From: Trileptium ribeirensis | Taxonomy: Eukaryota; Nematoda; Enoplea; Enoplida; Thoracostomopsidae | Direction of reading: 5' to 3' | Assembly: GCA_030248225.1 (NCBI GenBank) | Contig: JASANE010028178.1 | Location: 62,001 to 126,000 of the forward strand | Length of the DNA stretch: 64,000 bases | Shown here: positions 11,918 to 21,578 of the stretch, piece by piece | Layout of the letters: every line of letters starts with the position of its first letter | Position numbering within the stretch: the stretch's first letter is position 1 | Program-made: the position numbers and the translations under genes | The notes under the pieces: generated by a model | Database searches by the model: none | What the model saw: only the letters and a program-made list of their open reading frames with translations | Told to the model about the DNA's origin: nothing

Positions 11918-12137
11918 CAGTGGCGAGGCCAGCCCTCTGAATTTGGGGGGGCTATAGCCCTACGACCGTTCACTTCTTACTTCTTTCTTCGTTGCGTGAA
12001 GATGTCAAGATTGTTGGTGGGGCGAAAAATGTGGGAACTGAAAAATTTGGGGGGCTAATCCGTTTCAATTTGGGGGGGCTAGATTTTGAATTTGGGGGGG
12101 CTTAGCCCCCCCAGCCCCCACCCTAGCCTCGCCACTG
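11918..12137. mobile_element. 220-bp hAT-type MITE
   Basis: Terminal inverted repeats CAGTGGCGAGGC and GCCTCGCCACTG, a classic hAT end, flanked by a perfect 8-bp duplication ACCCCTAA (11910-11917 and 12138-12145). Inside are G runs repeating a TTTGGGGGGGCTA-like motif. Too short to code for a transposase. Confidence 0.92.
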
Positions 12138-12213
12138 ACCCCTAAGCAGATTCCCCGAAGCCACATCCCGCTGAAGGCTCCGCACGGAACAGTTAATCAA
12201 AAATTTGCAAAAT

Positions 12214-12336
12214 TTACGGCGAAATCGGCAGGTGACGCAAAAAAATTATCCGTGACGCCCACGAACATCGCTGGCCGTCGAAACTGTGACGGGCGCTGTT
12301 AACTCCGCAGTTGATGATCACGATTTGATGATCCAT
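12214..12336 (-). pseudogene. continuation of the BEL/Pao NADAR-SGNH ORF (SGNH block III)
   Basis: Reading inward on the minus strand from the edge of the giant LTR, 40 codons contain IVIINCGVNS. This fits SGNH-hydrolase block III (G-x-N) and lines up with IVILGGF and VIIIGGY of the two giant-element copies at the same spot. The codon phase equals that of the truncated ORF at 44554-45279, and the ATG touching the LTR on this side (12334-12336) duplicates the ATG touching the LTR on the other (44554-44556). The frame stops at 12214; the rest of the SGNH fold is not readable and may be lost to decay. Confidence 0.65.
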
Positions 12337-15300
12337 TGTACTAGGACCAGTTCTGGCCCTAAGGGATCCCAGCTGCACCACTCTATCTAGAACTTCACGG
12401 TGGTGCCCGGACAACCCCGGCTTACACGATTCCCCGGTGGACTCTGGTCTGACCGATGGGAACCGGTTAGCTTAGTAGGCCGCCCGCGGGTTTACCAGGG
12501 TGTTCGGCCTGGCCCCTATGATGGCCACGTGTCTAGGGGTATGGAGGTCCCCCTGAGGGAGGATCATCCCCTAAGCCTGCTCACAGGTAATAAGGCTGAC
12601 CCGTCATTCCCTCTGATTCTGTTGTTATGGAGAGAGGTGCGTTTGGTTTGTCTTAGTGCAACCTAAGGCTGGACACACTGAGCCCACTCGGTCCTATATA
12701 TGTATAAATATTCGGGAGCACGGAGGGACGTTAGCTTTACGAAAGCTAAACACTTGTATCTAGGATCATTGGTAACGAGGGACGGACGGGGTGCGGTTGC
12801 GCGCAGAGTTGGGGAGCGCTATGGGTCGGCAAACTCGGTCGCAGTTGAGCCACTGCACTTGGTATGGACGCAGCAGAAATTTAACTTTAGTAGCTCCGAC
12901 GCAGAGACTTGGGCGGGGAGCGGGGAGGGCAGCGGGCAACAGCAGGGTGAGAGCGAGCAGCACGGGGGACGGCGTGCAGGAGGCGGACCGAGAGCTTAGG
13001 TCGAACAACGTGGAATACCGTGGTGGGACCATGCATTTTGCTTAGAACAGCGGGTCCTGGTTTAAATCAATCTAATTCGCCTACTAAAATTTACACGCAA
13101 AATCTTTATTCTTTGGTTTCCCTCTTCCTTGACACAACAAAACAAGAGTACTCAAAACGTAACTATCACCCACTTGGGTGTACACGAGACTGATACTATG
13201 TACATCATAACTGAGCTTGGATCCAAAACCACGCAAGCAGCTCCCAACTCAAACTGTGCCTCTGCAAGCATTTTAAAACGGCCAACTTCGCTGCAATTCC
13301 CATTGGATGACGAAACGGTTCTTGTGAGCTCCAGTGGGGCTCTTTTCGAAATGCGGAACCCTCAACCCGAAATTTGTTACTAAGGTCTAAAGCCTTCTAT
13401 TTACCGTCACGTTGCTCCTATTTGCTTCAGCTACCGTTTGCGATCCTGACCTAAACCCTCCTTAGAATCGTCCTATTCGAATCGCAGAAGCGCGGGCGCG
13501 ATACTTACGGGAGCACGAGGTGTCCAACGGACACCCCAGCACCCGCAAGGGCCGCCCCTATTCCTAGGCCTAAGCGAGAAAATTTTTTAAAAACTCCGCG
13601 AGATGCCTCGGGTGGGCCTCTTCCACCCGTCCGCTATGGAAAAGTCTACCCGAGCCAAACACACTTCTCCGGATTTTCGATGCCCAAATTTTGTTCCGAT
13701 CGTGCTATCTCACCAGTAAAAATTTTTTAAACCGTGCAGACTCTAAATCACTATTACCAGTAACCGAAAATTTTGCGGCCAACTGAATACAAAAACTGAA
13801 CACTGCGAAACAGTACACCCACTGGGCGTCCACACCGGACTCTACCCAGCGGGCGGGGAACCAGTCGAGTTCGGGGCCCTTCCCCCTTCTCTGGTTGAGA
13901 TTTATTCCCGCACTTTTTTACCCAGCAATTTTCGTCCCCACCGAATTACAACCGCGGAAGCGTAGGCACGGCACTTACGGGAGCGCGAGATATCCAACGG
14001 ACATCCCAGCACCCGCAAGGGCTGTCCTTTATCCTAAGCTCAAACGAAAATTTCAAAAACTGCGAAAAGCCCCGGGCGGACCTCTTCCAAGCGTCTGCAG
14101 GTCGAAGAGTCCACCCGGGCTAGAGAAACAAACAAGCGAAAGAGAAAAGAAAACCTAAAGCGTGCAAACTACGGCGACAACCGCCGTCAAACTCCAGGCT
14201 TAAAATGCTCGACTGGTCCCGCATTGCTGGACGGGCCATTTCTTTTATACCCCGACTTGCAGGCCTGAAATGGCTCGGTCTCGCTCGCTCCCGAGTCTAA
14301 CTGCAAAAAGCTTAAACTTCCAAAGCGTAAATTCTACACACATATATATGGCAACTTTTCAAAATTAAATGACGGCCAAATATACATCCATAATACAAAA
14401 CACGTTGGCATACGTATATTGGCACAACAACAACCGACGAGCTGCAACTCTACTAAACATTGCCATCGTTCACGGGTATGTAGACAGCGGCAGCTCACTG
14501 TGGGCAGTGGCCGAAAGTTGCCACAAAAACAAAACCGCCCGCTGGTCGGCGCGGCAAAAATATTAAGAGGAATTATAACGGCGCTCAGGGCACCGTTTGC
14601 TCATAGGGATATCGGCACATTTTTGCCGATATCTCGTGAACGAAGAGCAGCAGGCGGTCGGGCGCAGGACCAGAATCATGCCCTGGCAGACCGGCTGCTG
14701 ATGAAAATTTGAAATTTAGAGTATCTCTTATAAGAGGCCCGATAGAGGCCGATTTAGGCGAGCCAAAATGAAAATTTTGGGGTCCCATTTAAGTTTATAG
14801 GATCCCGAGCGGACCCGCGAGGGTGGGCGGCCCCGGTTTCGGATTAAACAGTTAGGGGAGAACCCGTTAAGTGTCCCGGGCTCCAGAACTCGGGAAGTTA
14901 TGATTATTTTGGGTGTCCTTTTAGGCTGAGAAAATCGGAGGCTTAAGCGCCTGTTTGGGGACCCCTAAGTATTTAGGGGATCCGAATTTTTAGACCCACT
15001 GGGGCAATTTGACACCCCAGTAGAGTCCTTAAGAGGGTTCAGTCACCCCAGTCCCCCTAAAATTTGTAGAAAACCCAAAAATTGAATTTTTAGTGTTGCA
15101 CCCTAAAATGATGCTTTAGAAATTTTTGTATCCTGAGGTGCTCTATTTCAGTTCGCCTAGGCCGAGGAGTTCGATCACCGACAAATTTCTTGAGCTCGTC
15201 CTAGTATTCTTAGACCACATATAATGCATAAATACACCATATATAAACGAGTATAAACGCACCGCAGATATTAGGTGATAATGATCCCTCGGCGTGTGCG

Positions 15301-15739
15301 CCGGTATCAGGCCGTAGGCGACCATTTTTCTGGAATGCCCAAAATTTCTGTAATATCCATCGGTCCCTCCCCTCCCCGAACGCACACCTTCGCACAATTA
15401 CAACATCATGTATAATATAATGCACAAACGTTTTGTATACACAGTACAGCATCAATTTATTTCCCGAGGATCGACCGGACACCCCTACTAGTGGTACTTG
15501 TTTTCCGTTTTCGGTGCCTAAATCACCCCGGGCACCTTCGGGCGGTGGAGTACGACCTCACAGATACAATACAAGGATATACAATTGCTTATTTTTACAA
15601 CAAATACAATGTTACATAATTATCAATCCCTATAGAGGCCACACTCCGCTGGTATCCGGTCGTCCCTTTCCCTTGTTCCCTATAAATTTGTTGTTCTTTA
15701 CGCGTTTTGTTATACTTTCCTAAAAATTGAGCTGGTACA
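12337..15739 (-). repeat. 3' LTR of the giant element
   Basis: 3403 bp, TG…CA ends in either direction. It contains no coding sequence. Inside is a diverged direct duplication about 471 bp apart: the block starting ACTTACGGGAGC at 13503 and again at 13974, each followed by CCAACGGACA and CCCGCAAGGGC. The segment 15590-15720 is AT-rich. Differences from the 5' LTR are scattered substitutions and small indels, a few percent by eye. Confidence 0.9.
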
Positions 15740-16688
15740 TCTCTTAAAATTTTTTGGATTTATTAGACTCTTTCCTTAGGGTAGGAGTGTAAATCGAATG
15801 GAAAGATGAGTTTGTATGAGATTTCACCGTTAAATCCGTAGATGTACAGCCCGTCAGTCGATTTAGATTGAAAATTTTGAAGATTGTTATGAAATTCCAC
15901 GTAGAATTTCCAAAGGTTTTAAGATTATGCGTGAAAATTTAAGAAAATTTGCGGAAAATTTAGAGAAAACTTGCAAGATTTCTAGAATTTCCGTAAAAAT
16001 TTGGTAAATTCTGGTAAATTTTCGATAAATTTTAGTAAAATTTGATAAGTTTCAGTAAATTTGTATAAATTCCAGTAAAAGGTTATAAATTTCAGGGCAG
16101 AAGAGCGACTTAGTGTTGTTCGATATCTCTTTACGCCAAGAAAACGTGAAAAACGTCGCCCCTTCTCCCTTATTTTCCGGAAATTTTTGAAGTTTTCCCT
16201 TATGGCCTAAATTGTTAAAATGGTTTAGATCATATGAAATTTTAGTTCCCTGTATCTAGTCATATAAAATTACATTGTAGTTATCCATTTATATATGTAA
16301 TATAATAACCGTTCATTATTGTACATAACATATATGCTGGCACGTACCTCCAAAGGGTTGTTTGAATTTGGTCACCCACGAGAAAGGGTCCGGGCTGCCA
16401 GAGTGCCTGACCCAGGAGTTCCCTATAAATCGCCAATGTTTTTCGGCGTTTCCCTAGATCTGTAGCTTTGGTAGAAAGAAGAATTTGATTTCATATTTTC
16501 TGAGTTTCGGTACTAAGTTAGCTTGGTTTGGGTTGTTTTATACTAGTGGTGCTTCCGATTTAACTAGCTTCGAGTGATGTTCCCTAAGAAATTTTGCATC
16601 TCTCAGTTCCGCGCGCTTCCGCTGCCGCTCGCTGCCACTAGACTTAGTTGGGGTTCCTTCGTAATTTTCGGTTAGCCTTCACAGTTAC
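15740..16688 (-). other. 3' non-coding region of the giant element
   Basis: Lies between the last ORF and the 3' LTR. On the minus strand the bases abutting the LTR read AAGAGA, a short purine run that could be part of a polypurine tract. At about 15900-16095 there is a string of degenerate units like GGTAAATTnnnGATAAATTTTAGTAAA. No ORF. Confidence 0.5.
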
Positions 16689-18022
16689 CTATCCTCTTGC
16701 AGAGCCGTCCTCGCTGTACTTTCGCGCATTTAGTACAGCCCTCAATGCGTTAAAGCGTCCTAACTCGGCGTCCCTAACTAAACGGCTTACCCACTCATGC
16801 AAGTTCCGCCGACAGTAGTGCGATACCATCGGCTCGTCAAACTGTGGTCTTTCTTGCCATTCCATGTGTGGCTCGTCCCGTTCCCAAGCGTCTGCACTGT
16901 GGAACGCGACCGGCCAGGAAGGCATGTAAACGTTGTGGATGGTGTCATGCTGCCGTCGATGGTTTTAGCCATGAGTTGTTTGAGCTCGGCCGTCCATGAT
17001 AAAGCGTCCTGATTTGTGGCAGCCCATCGGGGTGCCGGTGGCGTTATAACGATGGCGGTATTGACTGCAACTCGGCGGGAGAGTACGCCTAAGTGCCGCT
17101 TGAATTTACGAAAGGCGGCGTTCGGCAAGGACGCGTGGAGCTGCTCCATTGGTGCCTTGCGGTAGATGTATTGGAACCCGCCAAGTATAACGATGCAGCT
17201 GGTCTGCGGGGTTAGGATCGCGTGGGCCAACTGCAGTAAACGTACCATTGTGGACCCCGGCCATTCGTTGACGATCCACTTGTTTTCAGTGGCCATTTCT
17301 AAGATCGGTAATGCCAGGGCGTCACCCACTATTATTGTTTTGGGCCAACGAGCGTGACCGGTAGCACGGTAATCCCGTACTTCCTCGAGTAATCTGCCCA
17401 TGACGTTGTGGCAGCGCGTCGGGGCCTCATGCTGCTGCAGCTGTTGATTGGTGCGCCCGACGCCGCAGAAACTGTCCGTGGTGGCCTCCAACAGCTGTTG
17501 ATCGTCCGTGAGTCCCAAGATTCGCCCATGTTCTGGTATGGCGAATTTGCTGAGCAATATTGGCCGCATGATGTGCTCGAGAAGCGGCTTAAGACGGGCC
17601 TGGGTAACACCGTCAATGAGCTCGTTCTTGAGTTCTCGAGCTCGCGTTTTGAGCTGCAGCGGGGTGCCGGTCATGAGTAACAGTTCTCGGACGGCGTCGG
17701 TCAGTTCCAGCAGTGAGAGCACCTGCACTTGATAGTGTTTCTCGACGGTCGACAAAGTGTTGCCGTCGTGCGCGAATGGGGTTGGTGCCTCGTGCATATT
17801 CGATAATTTCGGCCACTCGGTACCGTGGGATAGAAATGCCACGTATGGCTTGGTTAAATCCACGCGGTAGGTCGGGATCGCCGGAAGCTGGAACCAAGTC
17901 GACTCTGGTGGGGCGAATGGCCCACTCACCGATACGCGTCCGCTGGATCGCCTCCGAGTCTGCTCGGCTTCGTCGCTGCGTAGCGGTTGCGAGGTGTTGG
18001 CCATCTGCAAGAATAAACTCAA
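16689..18022 (-). pseudogene. NADAR-SGNH accessory protein, copy A (one frameshift)
   Basis: N-terminal half (about residues 45-225) has the NADAR/YbiA layout: FLSHGTEWP, then a DG…STVEKHYQVQ motif with its conserved Glu, then IMRPILLSKF, then LLEATTDSFCGVG and NVMGRLLEEVR. NADAR proteins belong to the ADP-ribose N-glycosidase family. The second half (about residues 230-345) looks SGNH-hydrolase-like: IIVGDALALPIL at block I and SCIVILGGFQYIY at block III, but the nucleophile Ser of GDS is replaced (GDA). The main frame ends at 16787; near 16926 a one-base shift moves the conserved C-terminus (MPSWPVAFHSADAWER…) into another frame that ends at 16689. Translation may begin at the ATG of MANTSQ (about 18004), directly after TTATTCTTGCAG, a good splice acceptor. 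It sits 176 bp downstream of its paralogue. Confidence 0.75.
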
Positions 18023-18198
18023 ATAAATACTCGGGATGTCGTTGCGTAGGGTCGCTCTCTTCCGCTAGTCGCTCGCTGGTTAGCTCCTTATACTCTGCCC
18101 TACCTACGCATTGCCCTGTAGCTGCTACTCTGCGCGGTAGTCTTACTCCCCTAAAACAACCACTTCTCTCGCCCCTTTTCGGGTGGATTAGTACGGCC

Positions 18199-19449
18199 TT
18201 ACTCGTGCCAGGGCTCAGCCTGATTATATAGGTGGGCTTTACCCATGCGCCAAAACATGTCAGTGCGCCGGATTAGTTCTTCGGTCCAGTCGCATAGTTG
18301 TGGCCAGAACGGCGGCGAGACCACTGGCTCGGGCCATCGTTGGCGTTCCTCGAGTCGATTAAACGGACCGATTGCGTCCCAGGCCTCGATTCCGCTCAGT
18401 GCTGCTGGCCACTTTGGCATGATGACGCTCATGAGCGCCTGGTGCCCGTCCACCATTCGCGTTATCCGTTCAGTCAGTTCGTCGGACCACGCTGCACTGT
18501 TGACCCTGAAGTCGTCCCAGTGTGGTGCCGGTCCGGTGATAACAACGGCCGAGTCTGCCCGGAGACGTTGCTCGAGCACCATTAAGTGGCGCTTAATCCG
18601 CTTGAGGTAGGCGCCGGGCGAGCACGCCTTGTTTGGTAGATGCCAAACGTCCCGGTAGCCGCCGATGATAATAACGCAGTCCGTTTGGTGCGTCAGGAAT
18701 GCGTTTGCCCATTGGATCAACGAAATCATGTTGAGCCCAGGCCACACGAAAGTTATTCTATTGTGGTCGTCGGCCACATCCAGCAGGGGCAAGGCGCGTT
18801 CGTCACCGACAATGATGGGCCGCTGCCACCGCACGAAACGGTCGCGGTGGAACGATCGAATGTCGCAAAGCAGATGGCCCAGTACATTGTGGTGCGCCGG
18901 TTGATCTGCACCGCACTCGCTCCAGTGGACACCTGTGCCCCAGAAGTTGTCGAAGGTGTCGCTGAGGAGCGGCTTATGGCCCGAATCGTACAGCTCATCC
19001 CAGTAGTCGAGGTCCTGGAATTTCACCAGAAGGATTGGGCGCATGACGTGCAGCTGGTACGACCGGAGGCACCGTCGGGTGTTGGCCGGCAGCGTGCGGA
19101 GGAGGGCTACGCTGCGTAGTTTGACCTCCGTCGGCGACATTCGCTGGTCGAGCATGTGGGCGATCACCGAAACGAAGCCCAATAAGTCCAAGATCGTTAT
19201 GTAGAAATGTTCGGTGGCGCTGCCGAGCTGGCGGCCATTATGTTTAAAACCACCATGCAAATAATGTTCGTTCGCCAGCGTGGTCCGGTTGGATCGTTTG
19301 AGTTCGACCGCGTCCCAGAAGCGTGAGGTGCTCATGTGGCTTCGGGGAACGGCCGGGTAGCGGTGTCCATCGCACACTGCAGGCCCGTGTAGTACTCCTT
19401 GTGGGAGTCGGGGCGCACGGAGATCGTTTTGGCTGTAGCTGCGACGCAT
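18199..19449 (-). CDS. NADAR-SGNH accessory protein, copy B (intact)
   Basis: 416 residues, open throughout. The NADAR-like half carries GSATEHFYITI (the Glu-containing motif), HVMRPILLVKFQD, then LLSDTFDNFWGTG, the family's D-x-x-W-G-x-G signature, and HNVLGHLLCDIR. The SGNH-like half carries RPIIVGDERALPLLDV, an IQWANAFL helix and DCVIIIGGYRDVW, then AVVITGPAPHW. Block I reads GDE and block III GGY, so a Ser nucleophile is not where it should be. The ATG follows CTTCCTTCATTTTAG immediately, a splice-acceptor-like sequence, suggesting expression from a spliced subgenomic RNA as for retroviral env genes. Function is inferred: reversal of nucleic-acid or protein ADP-ribosylation by the first domain, ligand binding or dead hydrolase by the second. 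Confidence 0.8.
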   Translation of the reverse strand: MRRSYSQNDLRAPRLPQGVLHGPAVCDGHRYPAVPRSHMSTSRFWDAVELKRSNRTTLANEHYLHGGFKHNGRQLGSATEHFYITILDLLGFVSVIAHMLDQRMSPTEVKLRSVALLRTLPANTRRCLRSYQLHVMRPILLVKFQDLDYWDELYDSGHKPLLSDTFDNFWGTGVHWSECGADQPAHHNVLGHLLCDIRSFHRDRFVRWQRPIIVGDERALPLLDVADDHNRITFVWPGLNMISLIQWANAFLTHQTDCVIIIGGYRDVWHLPNKACSPGAYLKRIKRHLMVLEQRLRADSAVVITGPAPHWDDFRVNSAAWSDELTERITRMVDGHQALMSVIMPKWPAALSGIEAWDAIGPFNRLEERQRWPEPVVSPPFWPQLCDWTEELIRRTDMFWRMGKAHLYNQAEPWHE

Positions 19450-19583
19450 CTAAAATGAAGGAAGCACTAGTAACTTTACATAGTACGGATGAAAATTAGG
19501 TCTGCCTTAACTTTCATCCTTGTTCTGGGTTTTGAGGGGGGATTGGGTTCTACCTCGGAGTACTTGCCGTTGTGCTGGGTAGT

Positions 19584-21533
19584 TTAGTCCACTTGCGGGT
19601 CCGGCTCGTCGGACTCGGATTCCTCATGGGGTGGTGGTCGAGGTACGCGCTGTCGCCAAGCGGCGGGGTGAAATTCTTGGCTAGAGGGGTAGCGTGGTAA
19701 TGTGGTGGGCGGTAGAGGTCCGCCTGGAGAGCGTTTGCCCATCAAAAGTGGTCTTGGGGTCAGTATTGGCGCGCTAGTCATTGAGGTAGTGGCAATGGTG
19801 GCTTGGGCGCGTGTAGCAGAAGCTAGCCTGGTTGAGGTTCCGGCAGTCTCAGCAGTGGTGGTTTCTGGTTCCTGAAAGGTCACACGTCTAGGCCTGCGTA
19901 GGGCGTCCTCTACTTCCTCGTCCGATGCTGCGCCATATGGCCTAAAGACCCGGTCTCTAGCCTGTCGATGCAAAAGGTGTCTGGTTGGGACCGTTGCATG
20001 GGTGGTACTAAGTCGTATTATTCCCGAAGACGTCGTAGTGGCAGTGGTGCGTACCAATTCAGTAATGGTCACTGTGGATGGTCCCGGTTGTTCGGTGCTT
20101 GTAAACTGAATAGTTGAACCGCCTCGGGCCGATGCAATTTGTTTCCGTTGGGTGGTCCGTCCGACAAGGCCCTTCCCTCGCTCTTCTGGCGGTGCTCGCG
20201 GGCTCCTTTGTTCGCTCGGCGGTGCTCGAGTGCGAGGAGGGGTACCTAGTGTCACTGCAAGCCCAGTTCCTCTCCGAGGCGCTGGTGTTTCGCTGCTTGA
20301 ACTAGCAAGTGTGAATTCACTAAATGAGTCAGAGGCTCCCGGTTGGGTGGTAGGCGTCCTAGAATCACTGCTTGATGTTCCTAGTCCTGCCTGGCCATGT
20401 CGCTCGGCCGAGGATGGTTCCTGTGAAGTTTGGCTGGTCAATTCGTCGTCTGCTTCAGCTGCTCTTACGTCTACTGTCGTGCCCTCTCCGGAGGTCTCCG
20501 ACAAATAACTGGACATTGGTGACCCTAGAGGTGGCTGGGTCATGGGTGCCTCGCGAAAGACCCGCTGGTGAGGAGACATAGGCCTGTCAGCGGCTGCTGG
20601 TGGAGCGCTATAAGGACGCATTGTTGTATAATCTCCTACGGTCTGAGTTGACATTTCCATTGGTACCCGCAATCGCGATGCCATGATGTGTTCAGCTGGT
20701 CGCGATTGGAATAGTGGGTGGTCCTGCGCAGCGAGCATGATTGCGTAGCGTAGATCCCCTGAGGTGTATGGTCCCGGTACTACGATTCCGCCTGAAGCAC
20801 CGCGTGGCGTGGTGGACAGAGTGATGTCCGCTGGGTAGAAGTGTTGTCCCTCAAGTATTCCAACACCTACTGTCGGTACGCCAAACGGGACTTCCTCACT
20901 GGTAGCCACTATTCTTTCCATCGTGGTCACTGGCACTGTATGTTGTCCGTACTGTACCTGCGTGTCTCGGCTACCAGGTTCTGGTATGTATGAGAAGGCC
21001 TCCTGGCTAGTAACCTGTTCCTGCGCTATTGGTGGCCAGGAAGGTTCTATTTCCCTGTCCGGATCAGTCAGGGGAATTCGGTTCCTGACCGTCCTTGGAT
21101 TTTGGGGTTCGTAGTCGTCCGTCCGATACTCGATATGTTCCATTGCTGCTTGCTCGCCTTCGATCTCAGCGTAGGTCCGGCGATATAAATTAGGGTCGTT
21201 AGGGTCACCCATCTCTATACTTTCCATATCAGAACTATCACTGACTGCTGTTCTTACGGTGCGTACTGCTACTTCGTCTACAGGTTCTATCTCGGTGACG
21301 AAATCCCTATCAGCGATAATGCGTTGGGTTGCTTCAGTTAGACCTCGCTCTAGCACGGAAGTGTGTACCTGCCCTAACCAATCTCCTACATTGGGTACTG
21401 GGTCTAATGCGGCGTTCACGCTATAATGTCCCCGCTGTTTGGAACTTTTGACCCCTGTAGTCGCGACCCTACCGTATATACAGTCAGGGTGACACCCATA
21501 CTGTATATCAAATGCCGAGGGTGTACGGCACAC
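19584..21533 (-). CDS. 649-residue Ser/Thr/Pro-rich disordered protein of the giant element
   Basis: An uninterrupted frame of 649 codons rich in Ser, Thr, Pro, Arg and Glu, with stretches such as SSSETPAPRRGTG and PPEERGKGLVGRTTQRKQ. It has no recognisable fold, no membrane segment and no cysteine pattern. It begins after a stop with GTG, and the first in-frame ATG is about 100 codons in, so the true start may come from splicing or from fusion with upstream pol. A 2.5-kb DNA transposon abuts its 5' end and may have cut it off. Position between integrase and the NADAR-SGNH genes suggests an accessory or structural role. Codon phase stays open over nearly 2 kb, unlike pol, which argues for recent function. 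Confidence 0.65.
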   Translation of the reverse strand: MCRTPSAFDIQYGCHPDCIYGRVATTGVKSSKQRGHYSVNAALDPVPNVGDWLGQVHTSVLERGLTEATQRIIADRDFVTEIEPVDEVAVRTVRTAVSDSSDMESIEMGDPNDPNLYRRTYAEIEGEQAAMEHIEYRTDDYEPQNPRTVRNRIPLTDPDREIEPSWPPIAQEQVTSQEAFSYIPEPGSRDTQVQYGQHTVPVTTMERIVATSEEVPFGVPTVGVGILEGQHFYPADITLSTTPRGASGGIVVPGPYTSGDLRYAIMLAAQDHPLFQSRPAEHIMASRLRVPMEMSTQTVGDYTTMRPYSAPPAAADRPMSPHQRVFREAPMTQPPLGSPMSSYLSETSGEGTTVDVRAAEADDELTSQTSQEPSSAERHGQAGLGTSSSDSRTPTTQPGASDSFSEFTLASSSSETPAPRRGTGLAVTLGTPPRTRAPPSEQRSPRAPPEERGKGLVGRTTQRKQIASARGGSTIQFTSTEQPGPSTVTITELVRTTATTTSSGIIRLSTTHATVPTRHLLHRQARDRVFRPYGAASDEEVEDALRRPRRVTFQEPETTTAETAGTSTRLASATRAQATIATTSMTSAPILTPRPLLMGKRSPGGPLPPTTLPRYPSSQEFHPAAWRQRVPRPPPHEESESDEPDPQVD

Positions 21534-21578
21534 CCTTAGCTACTACATTTTTTCTAGACAGTGTCGTACACACCCTTA

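Noticed and set aside
12700..13045. Open frames inside the LTR (repeated at 41508-41865)
   Set aside because: They are present only because the LTR is duplicated; no domain, no codon bias, and they run against the element's coding strand.
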